From the NCBI GenBank assembly GCA_900766005.1, contig CAAFTU010000012.1, positions 46,578 to 110,577 on the forward strand: a DNA stretch of 64,000 bases. Direction: 5' to 3'. The DNA is from an uncultured Bacteroides sp. Its GTDB lineage: Bacteria > Bacteroidota > Bacteroidia > Bacteroidales > Bacteroidaceae. This document shows positions 39,025 through 47,082 of the stretch, piece by piece; the first letter of the stretch is position 1; each line of letters begins with the position of its first letter. A model generated the notes under the pieces. The model saw only the letters and a list, made by a program, of their open reading frames with translations, did no database searches and was not told the origin of the DNA. Position numbers and translations under genes: made by a program.

Positions 39025-40074
39025 ATGAACATACGACACCTTTTCATAAGCAGCCTGCTGGCTGTCAGCGCCTCTCCCCTGTGGAGCCAGGTGCAGAAAA
39101 CCTACTACGTGAGCAAACCCGGCACCCTCATCTCCATGATGACGGAAGCAGAGGCCAACAGCATCACCCACCTCACCCTCAACGGCAAGCTCAATGCCGA
39201 GGATTTCCGCCACTTGCGTGACGAGTTCGCCAGCCTGCAAGTGCTCGACATCTCCAATGCCGACATCAAGATGTACACCGGCAAAGAGGGCACCTACCCC
39301 GACGGCAAGTTCTACATGTACATGCCCAACTACATCCCTGCCTATGCCTTCTCGAACATCAAAGACGGCAAAACCATAGGCAAAACCACCCTGCAGAAAG
39401 TCATCCTGTCCGAGAAGATACGCAACATTGAGGATGCCGCCTTCAAAGGCTGCAGCAACCTCCGCATCTGCCAGATACGGCGCAAAACCGCTCCGAACCT
39501 GCTGCCCGAAGCCCTGGCCGACAGCCTGACTGCCGTCTTCGTTCCCTTAGGCAGCACCGACTCCTACCGGGCCAAGGACCGCTGGGAACGCTTTGCCTTC
39601 ATCGAAGGGGAACCCGTAGAGGCCTCCCTGCAAATCGGAATGATGGGAACGCTGGAAGACGCCATCCTGAAAGCCGGACTGCAGCCGCGCGACATCAACT
39701 TCCTCACGGTGGAAGGCAAGCTGGATGCCGCCGACTTCAAGCTCATCCGCAACTACATGCCCAACCTCGTATCGGTGGATATCAGCCGCACCAACGCCAC
39801 TGTCATCCCCGACTTCACCTTTACACAGAAGAAATACCTGCTGCGCATCCAGCTGCCCAACCAGCTGAAAAGCATCGGACAGCGTGCCTTCAGCGGCTGC
39901 GGTCGCCTCTGCGGCACCGTGGAGCTCCCTGCCAGCGTCACAGCCATCGAGTTCGGTGCCTTCATGGGATGTGACAACCTGCGCTATGTGCGCTGCCTGG
40001 GCAACCAGATCACCACCCTGGGCGACCTGCTGTTTGGCGAAGACGTGCCGAGCAAGCTGATCTATAAAAAATAA
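39025..40074 (+). CDS. BspA-like leucine-rich-repeat exported protein
   Basis: A 349-residue exported protein with signal peptide MNIRHLFISSLLAVSASP and BspA-type LRR_5 repeats: units like LEDAILKAGL and FSGCGRLCGTVELPASVTAIEFGAFMGCDNLRYV. Two similar halves are visible, each opening with a segment like ITHLTLNGKLNAEDF or INFLTVEGKLDAADF. A longer frame begins 16 codons earlier, but that start lies between the two promoter boxes, so the inner Met is used. Such proteins are usually surface or periplasmic and mediate protein or glycan contacts; no specific role can be given. It is monocistronic and GC-rich. Confidence 0.85.
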   Translation: MNIRHLFISSLLAVSASPLWSQVQKTYYVSKPGTLISMMTEAEANSITHLTLNGKLNAEDFRHLRDEFASLQVLDISNADIKMYTGKEGTYPDGKFYMYMPNYIPAYAFSNIKDGKTIGKTTLQKVILSEKIRNIEDAAFKGCSNLRICQIRRKTAPNLLPEALADSLTAVFVPLGSTDSYRAKDRWERFAFIEGEPVEASLQIGMMGTLEDAILKAGLQPRDINFLTVEGKLDAADFKLIRNYMPNLVSVDISRTNATVIPDFTFTQKKYLLRIQLPNQLKSIGQRAFSGCGRLCGTVELPASVTAIEFGAFMGCDNLRYVRCLGNQITTLGDLLFGEDVPSKLIYKK

Positions 40075-40101
40075 GCACTACAGCCGGCTATATTTTAAAA
40101 T

Positions 40102-40142
40102 AAAATGCTAATTTTGTAGCAAACCTACTAAATTAGCATTTT
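40102..40142. promoter_or_regulatory. large palindrome overlapping the promoter of the ATPase/RloB operon
   Basis: A perfect 13-bp inverted repeat, AAAATGCTAATTT and AAATTAGCATTTT, encloses a further 4-bp GTAG/CTAC stem. TAATTTTG (40109-40116), a match to the -7 promoter element, lies inside the left arm, and the start codon follows directly after the right arm. It could be an operator for autoregulation or, read as RNA, a leader hairpin hiding the ribosome-binding region. Confidence 0.55.
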
Positions 40143-40143
40143 A

Positions 40144-41373
40144 ATGATATTAAAAATAGAATTTGAGAATTTTTTCTCCATAAGAGATAGAGTCAGAATA
40201 GACTTTAGGGCAGGCAATATCAATACTGCGCTTGCTCGCGAATTAAGGCATAATGTCATGGATTGGAATGGCATTCCAATCTTAAAAACGATTGGCCTGT
40301 TTGGACCGAACGCCTCTGGAAAATCCAACATACTCAAAGCTATAGATTTTTGTTGTAGATTGATATTGAATTCACACCTTAACAATGAAGGAACTGTTTT
40401 CAACTTTGAGCCATTCAAATTTGAAGGATGGCCAGATAAGACAAGCAAGTTCTTGATTGATTTTGTTTGTGAAGACATCGAATATGAATATTCTTTTGAA
40501 CTGACCCAGACAAAAATCATTTCTGAAAGCCTTTATCACTATCCTGTGGGCAGAAGAGCTAAAGTCTTCATACGCGATGTGAATGGTAAGTATAGTTTTG
40601 GTAGCGGTGTCATCAGTAAGCCATCGGATGTTGTATTAAACACCAGTGAAAAGAACCTGTTCTTGAGCAGAGCCAGCTCGATGAACAGAGAGATAGCTCA
40701 ATTACTTTACCGCTATTTCTTGAATCATTTTTTACTGGGTCTTGCGAATGTCAATGAGCTTATGGTCCTTGATTGTTTTAATGCCTACAAGAAACTTATT
40801 CTAAAAGCTCTTGAAATTTGTGATACGGATATTACAGACATCGAAGCAAGAAAAGAACAAATACCTTCACCTATAGCAATGCCCGGACAGGGAGGACTGT
40901 CGTTCAAACTGATTGATATACTGAAGTTCAAAACATACCACCGTAACCAAAAAGAGGTAATGTTCGACTTGGACTTGGAAGAATCTGACGGTACAAGAAA
41001 ACTTTTCCAGATATTAATTCGCCTGCTCGATGTAGTAAAAAATAGAAAGAGCATTATGATGGATGAATTTGACATGGGACTACATACCCGATTGGCTGAC
41101 TTTATCCTCGACTTAATTCATGCATCAGAAGGCAGTCAACTCCTCTTCTCATCCCACAACACCAATCTGATTGACGTCAAAAGACTGAGAAGAGATCAGA
41201 TTGTTTTTGTCAACAAATCGGAGAATGGAGTTACTGAGGTATATTCTCTTTACGATTTCAAGGACTTCCGTGAAAACATGGATGCCGAAAAGGGTTACAT
41301 TCAAGGGCGCTTTGATGCTGTGCCATATGTTGACTCTTCTGTAGATAGTATCAAACAACTATTGGAGGGATAA
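40144..41373 (+). CDS. AAA family ATPase, AbiLi-like
   Basis: A 409-residue ABC/SMC-type ATPase of the AAA_15/AAA_21 group. The Walker A motif is GPNASGKS (54-61), the Walker B is SIMMDEFD with Asp307-Glu308, and a switch-type SSHNT motif follows. The N-terminal KIEFENFFSIRD opening is typical of OLD-like and Abi ATPases. The RloB gene begins two bases after the stop codon. ATPase plus RloB pairs correspond to the lactococcal AbiL system (AbiLi/AbiLii), an abortive phage-infection module. The gene is AT-rich and flanked by GC-rich core genes, a sign of transfer. Activity against phage is inferred from the family. Confidence 0.82.
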   Translation: MILKIEFENFFSIRDRVRIDFRAGNINTALARELRHNVMDWNGIPILKTIGLFGPNASGKSNILKAIDFCCRLILNSHLNNEGTVFNFEPFKFEGWPDKTSKFLIDFVCEDIEYEYSFELTQTKIISESLYHYPVGRRAKVFIRDVNGKYSFGSGVISKPSDVVLNTSEKNLFLSRASSMNREIAQLLYRYFLNHFLLGLANVNELMVLDCFNAYKKLILKALEICDTDITDIEARKEQIPSPIAMPGQGGLSFKLIDILKFKTYHRNQKEVMFDLDLEESDGTRKLFQILIRLLDVVKNRKSIMMDEFDMGLHTRLADFILDLIHASEGSQLLFSSHNTNLIDVKRLRRDQIVFVNKSENGVTEVYSLYDFKDFRENMDAEKGYIQGRFDAVPYVDSSVDSIKQLLEG

Positions 41374-41375
41374 CT

Positions 41376-41933
41376 ATGGCAAGAAAAAGAGAAAAAGCAC
41401 CCGAAAAAAGAATGCGTAAAATTGCTTTGGTCATTTGCGAGGGTGAAACCGAAGAAAATTATCTCAACCTAATAAAAAAATGGTATAAATCACCAGTACG
41501 CATTATTTCACATATTGAAGGCACTAAAATCACTCAGGCACTTGTTGAGAAGCATGAACAAGGACTCAAAATCTCATCAAAAGACAAAGTCGACACGTTC
41601 CTTATGTACGACATGGATGTATCTGCCATCAACCAAAAACTTATGGCATGTAAAGCTGAATTGTTGTTGAGCAACCCCTGCTTTGAAATATGGCTGCTTC
41701 TGCATACGAAGGAACAGAAGTCGGCCTTAAGTTCGGAAGCAGTACTCAAAGAATTGAAAAAAAGTGCTTCTGTATGGAACAACTACAGCAAGTCCGTCTA
41801 CACAGATACACAAAAGAACTATCTCCGAGAACACCTTAAAGATGCAGTCAATAGAGCAAAGGAACTCAACGATTATCAAAACCCCTCAAGCAGAATCTAT
41901 CGATTATTGGAGATGATAGAGGACAAAGAGTAA
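41376..41933 (+). CDS. RloB-family protein, AbiLii-like
   Basis: A 185-residue RloB protein. The Toprim-like motifs are visible: ICEGETEENYL (20-30) with the metal-binding Glu, FLMYDMD in the middle, and SNPCFEIWLLLH, a hallmark of RloB. RloB is thought to be a nuclease-like effector activated through its partner ATPase. It is translationally coupled to that ATPase (two-base gap). A strong hairpin about 95 bases downstream ends the transcript. Confidence 0.82.
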   Translation: MARKREKAPEKRMRKIALVICEGETEENYLNLIKKWYKSPVRIISHIEGTKITQALVEKHEQGLKISSKDKVDTFLMYDMDVSAINQKLMACKAELLLSNPCFEIWLLLHTKEQKSALSSEAVLKELKKSASVWNNYSKSVYTDTQKNYLREHLKDAVNRAKELNDYQNPSSRIYRLLEMIEDKE

Positions 41934-42027
41934 AATGCAGCACGCAGCTCCTCTTGGCAATCCACTCATTTTAAGAAAAAAGTTCAATCCCTTATCTTAT
42001 AAAAACATTGACCATCCTCTATACATC

Positions 42028-42059
42028 AACCAAGCGGAGCCGTCTGGCTCCGCTTGGTT
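42028..42059. terminator. strong bidirectional hairpin terminator
   Basis: A perfect 14-bp inverted repeat, AACCAAGCGGAGCC and GGCTCCGCTTGGTT, has a four-base loop. It lies between two convergent genes (RloB and the nucleoid-associated protein) and touches the stop codon of the latter. Confidence 0.8.
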
Positions 42060-42060
42060 G

Positions 42061-43149
42061 TTATTTCTCCTTCCGGTAGAACAGCTTATAATAATACATG
42101 TCACGGGTCTCATCATAGCCGCGCTCGATGCAGTGCTCCCCGCCATGCAGATGAATATCAAAATGATCATCCAGGCGGATCACCGACATACTCCCCATGG
42201 CCCGCCGCTTCACCGATTCCGGCTTACTCTGAAACGTCGGTTCGAAAGCCACCTCATGCGTCCGCTCAAAATCCCGCTTGAACGCCTGAAACTGCCCGTC
42301 GGCCAGCTCCCGTCCGAAAGCAGTGCCCGCCAGCTGCTGCACATCCACCACCGGCTGCTCCTTCAGTCCGTCCATCACCCGGTTCATCATACACACCTTG
42401 CTCACCTTGTCCACCTCCGGCGGCAGCTGCTCCACGAAATCCTTACACAGCGACACAAACTGCTGCGTCTGTGCCCCCGCATCCCGTTTCCGCCTCACAC
42501 AGAGGAAGTTCTCCACCCAGTACTTCGCCTCCCCCTTGTTCGTATTATCGATGACCGACACCACATAGCCCTCCTCCCGCTTCGTGCGGAAAATCAGGCA
42601 CCCCTTGTCGAGCCGGTTGATATTGATCCCCGTCTCACTCTCGATGCTGAACTGACCTGCCACCTGCTCCACCCGGATAAACGTATCCTTGTTTTCCGAC
42701 TTAAACAGTCCCACGGCATCCACCGTTTCCGAGAACAGGCCACATCCCTGGAAATACACCACATAAAACTCCCCCCGCTTGATGTTGGGATACTGACTCT
42801 GCTCGTAGAGATACTTCGCCAGCCGGCGCGACTGCTCATGAAACAGCCCCTGCCACTCCGTGTCCTCCCCACCGGCCGGTTCCCCTTCCGGTGCAGCCGC
42901 CGGCGCCGCATCAAAGATAGCCGATACAGACGCATACACCTCGTTCTGCTCCAGAGCCGACGGATGACAGAACTCGAAATAATCATCCCCCTTCTTGAAA
43001 GGCAGCAAAAAATAACACTTCAGCAACTCCGCCAGATCCTCCTCCAGCACAATGGGACGGTCGGAAAGCTCCACCCCCTCCAGGTTCGCCTTACTCCCGA
43101 TGCGATGCAACGAAATCTGCTTGATTTTAATGTGATTCTTGTCCAACAT
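42061..43149 (-). CDS. 37-kDa nucleoid-associated protein (NdpA/YejK family)
   Basis: A 362-residue protein of the nucleoid-associated NA37 family, recognised from segments such as LYEQSQYPNIKRGEFYVVYF, ENKDTFIRVEQVAGQFSIE and GINRLDKGCLIFRTKR-like text. The frame could start 12 codons earlier, but a consensus promoter lies in that stretch, so the inner Met (MLDKNHIKIKQ) is the real start. The family binds the nucleoid; its detailed function is not well defined. It is convergent with the RloB gene and divergent from the NCS2 permease. Its composition is GC-rich, like the core genome. Confidence 0.85.
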   Translation of the reverse strand: MLDKNHIKIKQISLHRIGSKANLEGVELSDRPIVLEEDLAELLKCYFLLPFKKGDDYFEFCHPSALEQNEVYASVSAIFDAAPAAAPEGEPAGGEDTEWQGLFHEQSRRLAKYLYEQSQYPNIKRGEFYVVYFQGCGLFSETVDAVGLFKSENKDTFIRVEQVAGQFSIESETGININRLDKGCLIFRTKREEGYVVSVIDNTNKGEAKYWVENFLCVRRKRDAGAQTQQFVSLCKDFVEQLPPEVDKVSKVCMMNRVMDGLKEQPVVDVQQLAGTAFGRELADGQFQAFKRDFERTHEVAFEPTFQSKPESVKRRAMGSMSVIRLDDHFDIHLHGGEHCIERGYDETRDMYYYKLFYRKEK

Positions 43150-43174
43150 ATTTTGACAGATAATTCTTGGGCGG

Positions 43175-43206
43175 CAAAGATACACACTAATTCAAGGCAG
43201 AACAAA
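43175..43206 (-). promoter_or_regulatory. promoter of the nucleoid-associated protein gene
   Basis: On the minus strand TTTG (43206-43203), a 20-base spacer and TATCTTTG (43182-43175) fit the consensus very well. The start codon is 26 bases downstream. Confidence 0.75.
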
Positions 43207-43253
43207 TTTTGCCAATATGAAAAACACACCACCCGCAAATCTGCAAAATGTTG

Positions 43254-43261
43254 TATCTTTG
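43254..43261 (+). promoter_or_regulatory. -7 box of the NCS2 permease gene
   Basis: TATCTTTG matches the -7 element and lies about 70 bases before the permease start, back to back with the promoter of the divergent gene. Confidence 0.6.
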
Positions 43262-43293
43262 CAGCCAAAAAAGAAAAAGAAAACAATAACCCT

Positions 43294-43323
43294 AAACGAA
43301 ATAAACTTAAACGAAATAAACTT
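43294..43323 (+). repeat. tandem 15-bp duplication in the permease leader
   Basis: AAACGAAATAAACTT is repeated twice head to tail, just before the start codon of the permease. It may be a slippage duplication in the 5' untranslated region; no function is evident. Confidence 0.8.
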
Positions 43324-43329
43324 AGCCCT

Positions 43330-44664
43330 ATGAACCAGAAAAAACCTACCCCTGCCGCCCCCAAGCGCGGACTCCTGCAGCGGCTGTTCGGTTTCGACCC
43401 GCAGACCATGACCCTCAAGAAAGAAATCATCGGTGGCATCACCACCTTCTTCACCATGGCCTACATCCTCGCCGTGAACCCCGCCATCCTCTCCGAGACC
43501 GGGATGGACAGCGGTGCCCTGTTCACCTCCACAGCCCTGGCAGCCATCATAGCCACCCTCATCATGTCACTCTACGCCAAGCTGCCCTTCGTGCTGGCTC
43601 CCGGCATGGGCCTCAACGCCTTCTTTGCCTACACCATCGTGCTGCTGATGGGCTACACCTGGCAGTTTGCCCTCACCGCCGTGTTCCTGGAAGGCCTGCT
43701 CTTCATCCTCTTCACCGTCACCGGCCTCCGCCAGAAACTCGTAGACACCGTGCCCTCCGTGATGCACCACGCCATCTCCGCCGGCATCGGTCTGTTCCTC
43801 GCCTTTCTCGGCCTCAAGAGCGGCGGCGTCATCGTCGACAATCCCGCCACCCTCATCACCCTGGGCGACCTCACCGATCCGGGCGTACTGCTCACCGTCA
43901 TCGGCCTCATCGTGACCTCCCTCCTCCTGGTAAAGAACATCAGCGGAGCCTTCCTCATCGGCATCCTCCTCACCGCCCTCATCGGCATTGCCCTGGGCGT
44001 CACCACCTTCAAAGGCATCGTCAGCCTGCCCCCGTCCATCGCCCCCATCTTCCTGCAGTTTCAGTGGAGCGACATCCTGAGCGTTGACATGTTCGTCTGC
44101 GTCATCACCCTGCTCTTCACCGACATGTTCGACACCATCGGCACCGTCATCGGAGTGAGCCAGCGGGCCGGCATGGTGGACGAGAAAGGCAACGTGAAAA
44201 ACATGAACAAAGCCTTCATGTCCGACGCCATCGGCACCACCCTGGGCTCCATAGTGGGCAGCTCCACGGTGACCACCTTCGTAGAAAGCGCTGCCGGCAT
44301 CACAGCCGGCGGACGGAGCGGACTCACCTCCTTCACCGCCGTCATCTGCTTTGCCCTGGCCCTGTTCTTCTCCCCCCTCTTCATCATGATCCCGCCACAG
44401 GCCACCGCCTCCGTGCTCGTGCTCGTGGGCCTCATGATGACCGCCGGCATCAGCCGCATCGACTTCACCAACTACCGGATGGCCGTGCCCTGCTTCGTGT
44501 GCATGATCATGATGCCGTTCACCAACTCCATAGCCAACGGCATCCTCCTGGGCTTCCTCACCTACGTGACCATCGCCATCGGATGCGGCAAGTGGAAAGA
44601 CCTCGGCATCATGTCCTACATCATCGCCCTGCTGTCGCTCGTGAAGTTCGTGTTCCTCCAGTAA
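43330..44664 (+). CDS. NCS2-family (AzgA-like) purine permease
   Basis: A 444-residue inner-membrane transporter. The open frame extends far upstream, but that part overlaps the divergent gene in antisense; the true start opens MNQKKPTPAAPKRGLLQRLF. Family signatures are the early EIIGGITTFFTMAYILAVNP, FVLAPGMGLNAFFAYT, LLFTDMFDTIGTVIGV and GSSTVTTFVESAAGI, which are those of AzgA/PbuG-type adenine, guanine or hypoxanthine:proton symporters. About 12-14 hydrophobic segments are present. It is preceded by its own promoter. Confidence 0.93.
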   Translation: MNQKKPTPAAPKRGLLQRLFGFDPQTMTLKKEIIGGITTFFTMAYILAVNPAILSETGMDSGALFTSTALAAIIATLIMSLYAKLPFVLAPGMGLNAFFAYTIVLLMGYTWQFALTAVFLEGLLFILFTVTGLRQKLVDTVPSVMHHAISAGIGLFLAFLGLKSGGVIVDNPATLITLGDLTDPGVLLTVIGLIVTSLLLVKNISGAFLIGILLTALIGIALGVTTFKGIVSLPPSIAPIFLQFQWSDILSVDMFVCVITLLFTDMFDTIGTVIGVSQRAGMVDEKGNVKNMNKAFMSDAIGTTLGSIVGSSTVTTFVESAAGITAGGRSGLTSFTAVICFALALFFSPLFIMIPPQATASVLVLVGLMMTAGISRIDFTNYRMAVPCFVCMIMMPFTNSIANGILLGFLTYVTIAIGCGKWKDLGIMSYIIALLSLVKFVFLQ

Positions 44665-44681
44665 GCCGGACCGGGTCCGGC
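44665..44681. terminator. GC-rich hairpin after the permease
   Basis: GCCGGAC and GTCCGGC form a 7-bp stem with a three-base loop, directly after the stop codon. It lies between convergent genes; no T-tract follows, so termination is plausible but not certain. Confidence 0.5.
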
Positions 44682-44705
44682 AGACAACCGGGCCCGTCGG
44701 GCAAC

Positions 44706-45254
44706 CTACACGATGCGGGTCAGTTCACCCGTCACCGAATGAATGATAAAGCCAGTCACAGTCACATCCTGCGGAATCAGCGGATGTGACACGATGGCCT
44801 TCACCGTGCCCCGCACCGACTTCTCCGTATCCTCAAAGCCATCGAGCCACGACGCGAAGTCCACCCCACAGAAGCGGATCATATCAATCGTCTCCTGCTT
44901 CACCCCGCGCGCCTTCATCTGCGCAATCATCTCCTCGTGATTCATGTGACACGCCCCGCAGTCGGAGTGCGCAATCACCATCACCTCCTTCACTCCCAGT
45001 TCATAAATCGCCACCATCAAGCTACGGATCACACTGCCGAAAGGATGCGAAATCACCCCGCCCGCGTTCTTGATCATCTTCACATCCCCGTTCTTGATGC
45101 CCAGCGCCGCCGGCAGCAGCTCCGTGAGCCGCGTATCCATGCACGAGAGAATCGCAATCTTCTTGTCGGGATACTTGTTCGTGATATACTTCTCATAGCC
45201 CTTGCCGGCCACAAACTCCTTGTTGAAAGCCAAAATTTCGTCAATCATACTCAT
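44706..45254 (-). CDS. can: beta-class carbonic anhydrase
   Basis: A 182-residue beta-carbonic anhydrase. The zinc ligands are all present: Cys38 in SCMDTR, His96 and Cys99 in AHSDCGAC. The Asp40-Arg42 pair completes the active site. It interconverts CO2 and bicarbonate in the cytoplasm, supplying bicarbonate for carboxylation. It is convergent with the permease and GC-rich, and it marks the left boundary of the accessory region. Confidence 0.94.
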   Translation of the reverse strand: MSMIDEILAFNKEFVAGKGYEKYITNKYPDKKIAILSCMDTRLTELLPAALGIKNGDVKMIKNAGGVISHPFGSVIRSLMVAIYELGVKEVMVIAHSDCGACHMNHEEMIAQMKARGVKQETIDMIRFCGVDFASWLDGFEDTEKSVRGTVKAIVSHPLIPQDVTVTGFIIHSVTGELTRIV

Positions 45255-45302
45255 AACTCATTCTCATTAACAGATTACAAACTCGTTAACAAATTACAAA
45301 AA

Positions 45303-45327
45303 GCAGATTCCGTCCGGCAGAATCTGC
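45303..45327 (-). promoter_or_regulatory. hairpin in the 5' leader of the carbonic anhydrase gene
   Basis: GCAGATTC and GAATCTGC form a perfect 8-bp stem with a nine-base loop. It lies between a possible -7 box (TATTTTTG on the minus strand, 45351-45344) and the start codon, so it would be in the leader RNA. Function unknown. Confidence 0.4.
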
Positions 45328-45355
45328 CGTTACCACTCACCCGCAAAAATAATAA

Positions 45356-45398
45356 AAATATAAATATCCTGTCATTTTCTCTCTGCAACTTACAGCCC
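45356..45398. repeat. 43-bp direct repeat A, left copy
   Basis: This 43-bp block recurs without mismatch at 52882-52924 in the same orientation. The copies bracket the six-gene AT-rich operon. The last 12 bases overlap the start of repeat B. The copies may be the ends of an insertion or the scar of recombination. Confidence 0.85.
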
Positions 45399-45480
45399 GC
45401 CGAACAATAACGATCACGTTTGAAAACACGCAAATGGACTTTGAAAAAGGAGCAAGCAAGAGTACTTTTTTTGAAACAAG
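45387..45480. repeat. 94-bp direct repeat B, left copy
   Basis: This block recurs at 53924-54017 with a single mismatch in 94 bases, same orientation. Both copies are followed by parts of the same AAA-ATPase gene family: the right one at a distance by its 5' half, this one directly by its middle part. Confidence 0.88.
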
Positions 45481-45657
45481 AAATGGCGGCATCCGAAGGC
45501 TGTACGGAAGAGGAGATACGCCAGCGATTAAAGCGTCATTACGACGGGTATCATTTCAGCAAGGAGATGACGGACATCTACAACCCGTTCAGCCTGCTGA
45601 ATGCTTTTGACTGCAAAGATATCCGCGACTACTGGTTTAGCAGCGGCACGCCCTCCT
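45480..45657 (+). pseudogene. middle fragment of an AAA-ATPase/PD-(D/E)XK (DUF1703-type) gene
   Basis: The translation QEMAASEGCTEEEIRQRLKR, then HYDGYHFS and IYNPFSLLNAF, then YWFSSGTPSY is the classic central part of the AAA-ATPase-like/PDDEXK_9 family of Bacteroidetes. It has neither the ATPase part nor the C-terminal nuclease part. It starts at GAAATGGCGGCATCC, the 15 bases at which the 5' half at 54122 breaks off (54833-54847), so this piece would continue that protein exactly. An open frame runs on through repeat B and past the fragment but has no meaning of its own. It ends just before the 3' end of the six-gene operon. Confidence 0.85.
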
Positions 45658-45698
45658 ATTCACGTTTAATTATAAGAAAGTTAATAAGAAGTTATTCT

Positions 45699-46397
45699 TT
45701 ACACGACATCACTTCTGTAAAAGATATTCTTAAAAAATTCTACACCCGTGTTGTCTTTCACAAGTTTAGCAAAATCAGATATTACCTTATCCGCCTCTGA
45801 TTGTGAAGTAAAGCGTTGCATCTCATATTTCTTTAGAATGGTATGTTCATTATCTGTTGAAGTTATAATTGTATCTTTTGATGACTCCAAAAAACGAGTC
45901 AAGAAATCTTTCTGTGTTTCATCTGGTCGATTCGGATCACCTAACCATAATTGTGAAAATTCGGTTGTATATACAGAAACATTGAATACTATATATGAAT
46001 GCGACACTTCAGAACAGGCATATGAAGAAACATCTGTCATATGCTTATTCTCATCATCGGATATAAAATATCCATCATCCGAAACCTGGAATATTGACAT
46101 CTCTACAGTATGTTTCCCTTCTTTTGTAGTTCCGAAATAATACTCAAAGAAATGACCATACAGAAAATCTACCCCCCACATATCCTTAAATACATTCAAT
46201 TTTGCATATTCCTTATCTGGGCTATTCCTTCTTGTTCTGATTTCATCACTATACCAGTTCTTGCTTCCCCACATATCAGTATATGGTGTTTGTTCTCTGA
46301 TATAATTTACTATGTTAAGTATACGTTTCTGGTATCTTGATAATAATCTGAATGCATTTCTTACATCAACAAATATGTTGTCAATCTCTTTTTTCAT
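45699..46397 (-). CDS. unknown protein, last gene of the six-gene operon
   Basis: A 232-residue protein that I do not recognise. The N-terminal third is helical (IDNIFVDVRNAFRLLSRYQKR), the middle is rich in aromatic residues (DMWGVDFLYGHFFEYYFG) and beta-like (VSHSYIVFNVSVYTTEFSQLWL), and the C-terminus is helical. No signal peptide, membrane segment or known catalytic motif was seen, so it is probably cytoplasmic. Its start overlaps the end of the PD-(D/E)XK gene by four bases (ATGA), so the two are translationally coupled and probably act together. It is strongly AT-rich. Confidence 0.7.
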   Translation of the reverse strand: MKKEIDNIFVDVRNAFRLLSRYQKRILNIVNYIREQTPYTDMWGSKNWYSDEIRTRRNSPDKEYAKLNVFKDMWGVDFLYGHFFEYYFGTTKEGKHTVEMSIFQVSDDGYFISDDENKHMTDVSSYACSEVSHSYIVFNVSVYTTEFSQLWLGDPNRPDETQKDFLTRFLESSKDTIITSTDNEHTILKKYEMQRFTSQSEADKVISDFAKLVKDNTGVEFFKNIFYRSDVV

Positions 46398-47068
46398 ATC
46401 GTAAAGTGTTTTTTTATGTTATCTAATGAAGATGAATTTATTATATTCTTTTCCGTTGCCATAGTATTAAACCAGTCTATATTATACACACCATTTATAT
46501 TGAAAGCAAGTATTATATTATCAAGTAAACGCAGTGTAGCTGAAGTATTCATATCAGGAACACTAATCCTTTTCAATTCGCTTCTATATTTGTTTGTGGC
46601 TATCAACAATGAAAGCCAGTTGCATTTGAAAATTAAATGCATTTTACCACATACCTTTATCTCTACAATATCCATTGACATATTACCACCTACAGCAATG
46701 AATATGACTGGCTTTTCTTCTTTCCCGTATTCATTGTCGTATGCTGTTAGTTCCTGAGTCCATTGTTTTAAATACTGACCACCATAATCTCCGTATTTAG
46801 CCTCAATAATCACATCAAATTCTTCAAAACGTAAAAATAAATCTGGCTCAACATAAGCATTGTTATCTGTACCAGTATTATCCCAATGTGACCAAAACTC
46901 ATAGGATAACAACCTGCCAGAATTAGTCAACATTCCATCATTATAGAAACAAGAAGACTTAAGTATGTGCCAAAATACATTATCTGGCAACAACATAAGG
47001 TTCTCAAAAACTGAGGATGTCTTAGGATCCTCATATGTATTATTATGTACGTATGTACTATGTAACAT
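46394..47068 (-). CDS. PD-(D/E)XK nuclease-like protein
   Basis: A 224-residue protein with a credible restriction-endonuclease-fold core: Glu22 in an early helix, Pro75-Asp76 in VEPDLFLRF, Glu89-x-Lys91 in DVIIEAKYGDYG, and GQYLKQWTQEL as the following helix with the conserved Gln. This is the motif order of PD-(D/E)XK nucleases. The C-terminal half is unassigned. It follows the PGN_0703-type gene by 14 bases and overlaps the unknown last gene, as the fifth gene of the six-gene operon. A DNA-cutting role in defence is inferred. Confidence 0.68.
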   Translation of the reverse strand: MLHSTYVHNNTYEDPKTSSVFENLMLLPDNVFWHILKSSCFYNDGMLTNSGRLLSYEFWSHWDNTGTDNNAYVEPDLFLRFEEFDVIIEAKYGDYGGQYLKQWTQELTAYDNEYGKEEKPVIFIAVGGNMSMDIVEIKVCGKMHLIFKCNWLSLLIATNKYRSELKRISVPDMNTSATLRLLDNIILAFNINGVYNIDWFNTMATEKNIINSSSLDNIKKHFTI

Positions 47069-47082
47069 ATTATTACTTTTTC

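Noticed and set aside
41935..43329. N-terminal 465-codon extension of the permease frame
   Set aside because: It reads antisense through the nucleoid-associated protein gene and two terminator/promoter regions; the permease begins at 43330.
45420..45800. A 126-codon plus-strand frame
   Set aside because: Only its middle third is real homology (the AAA/nuclease fragment). The start comes from repeat B and the end runs antisense into the unknown operon gene.
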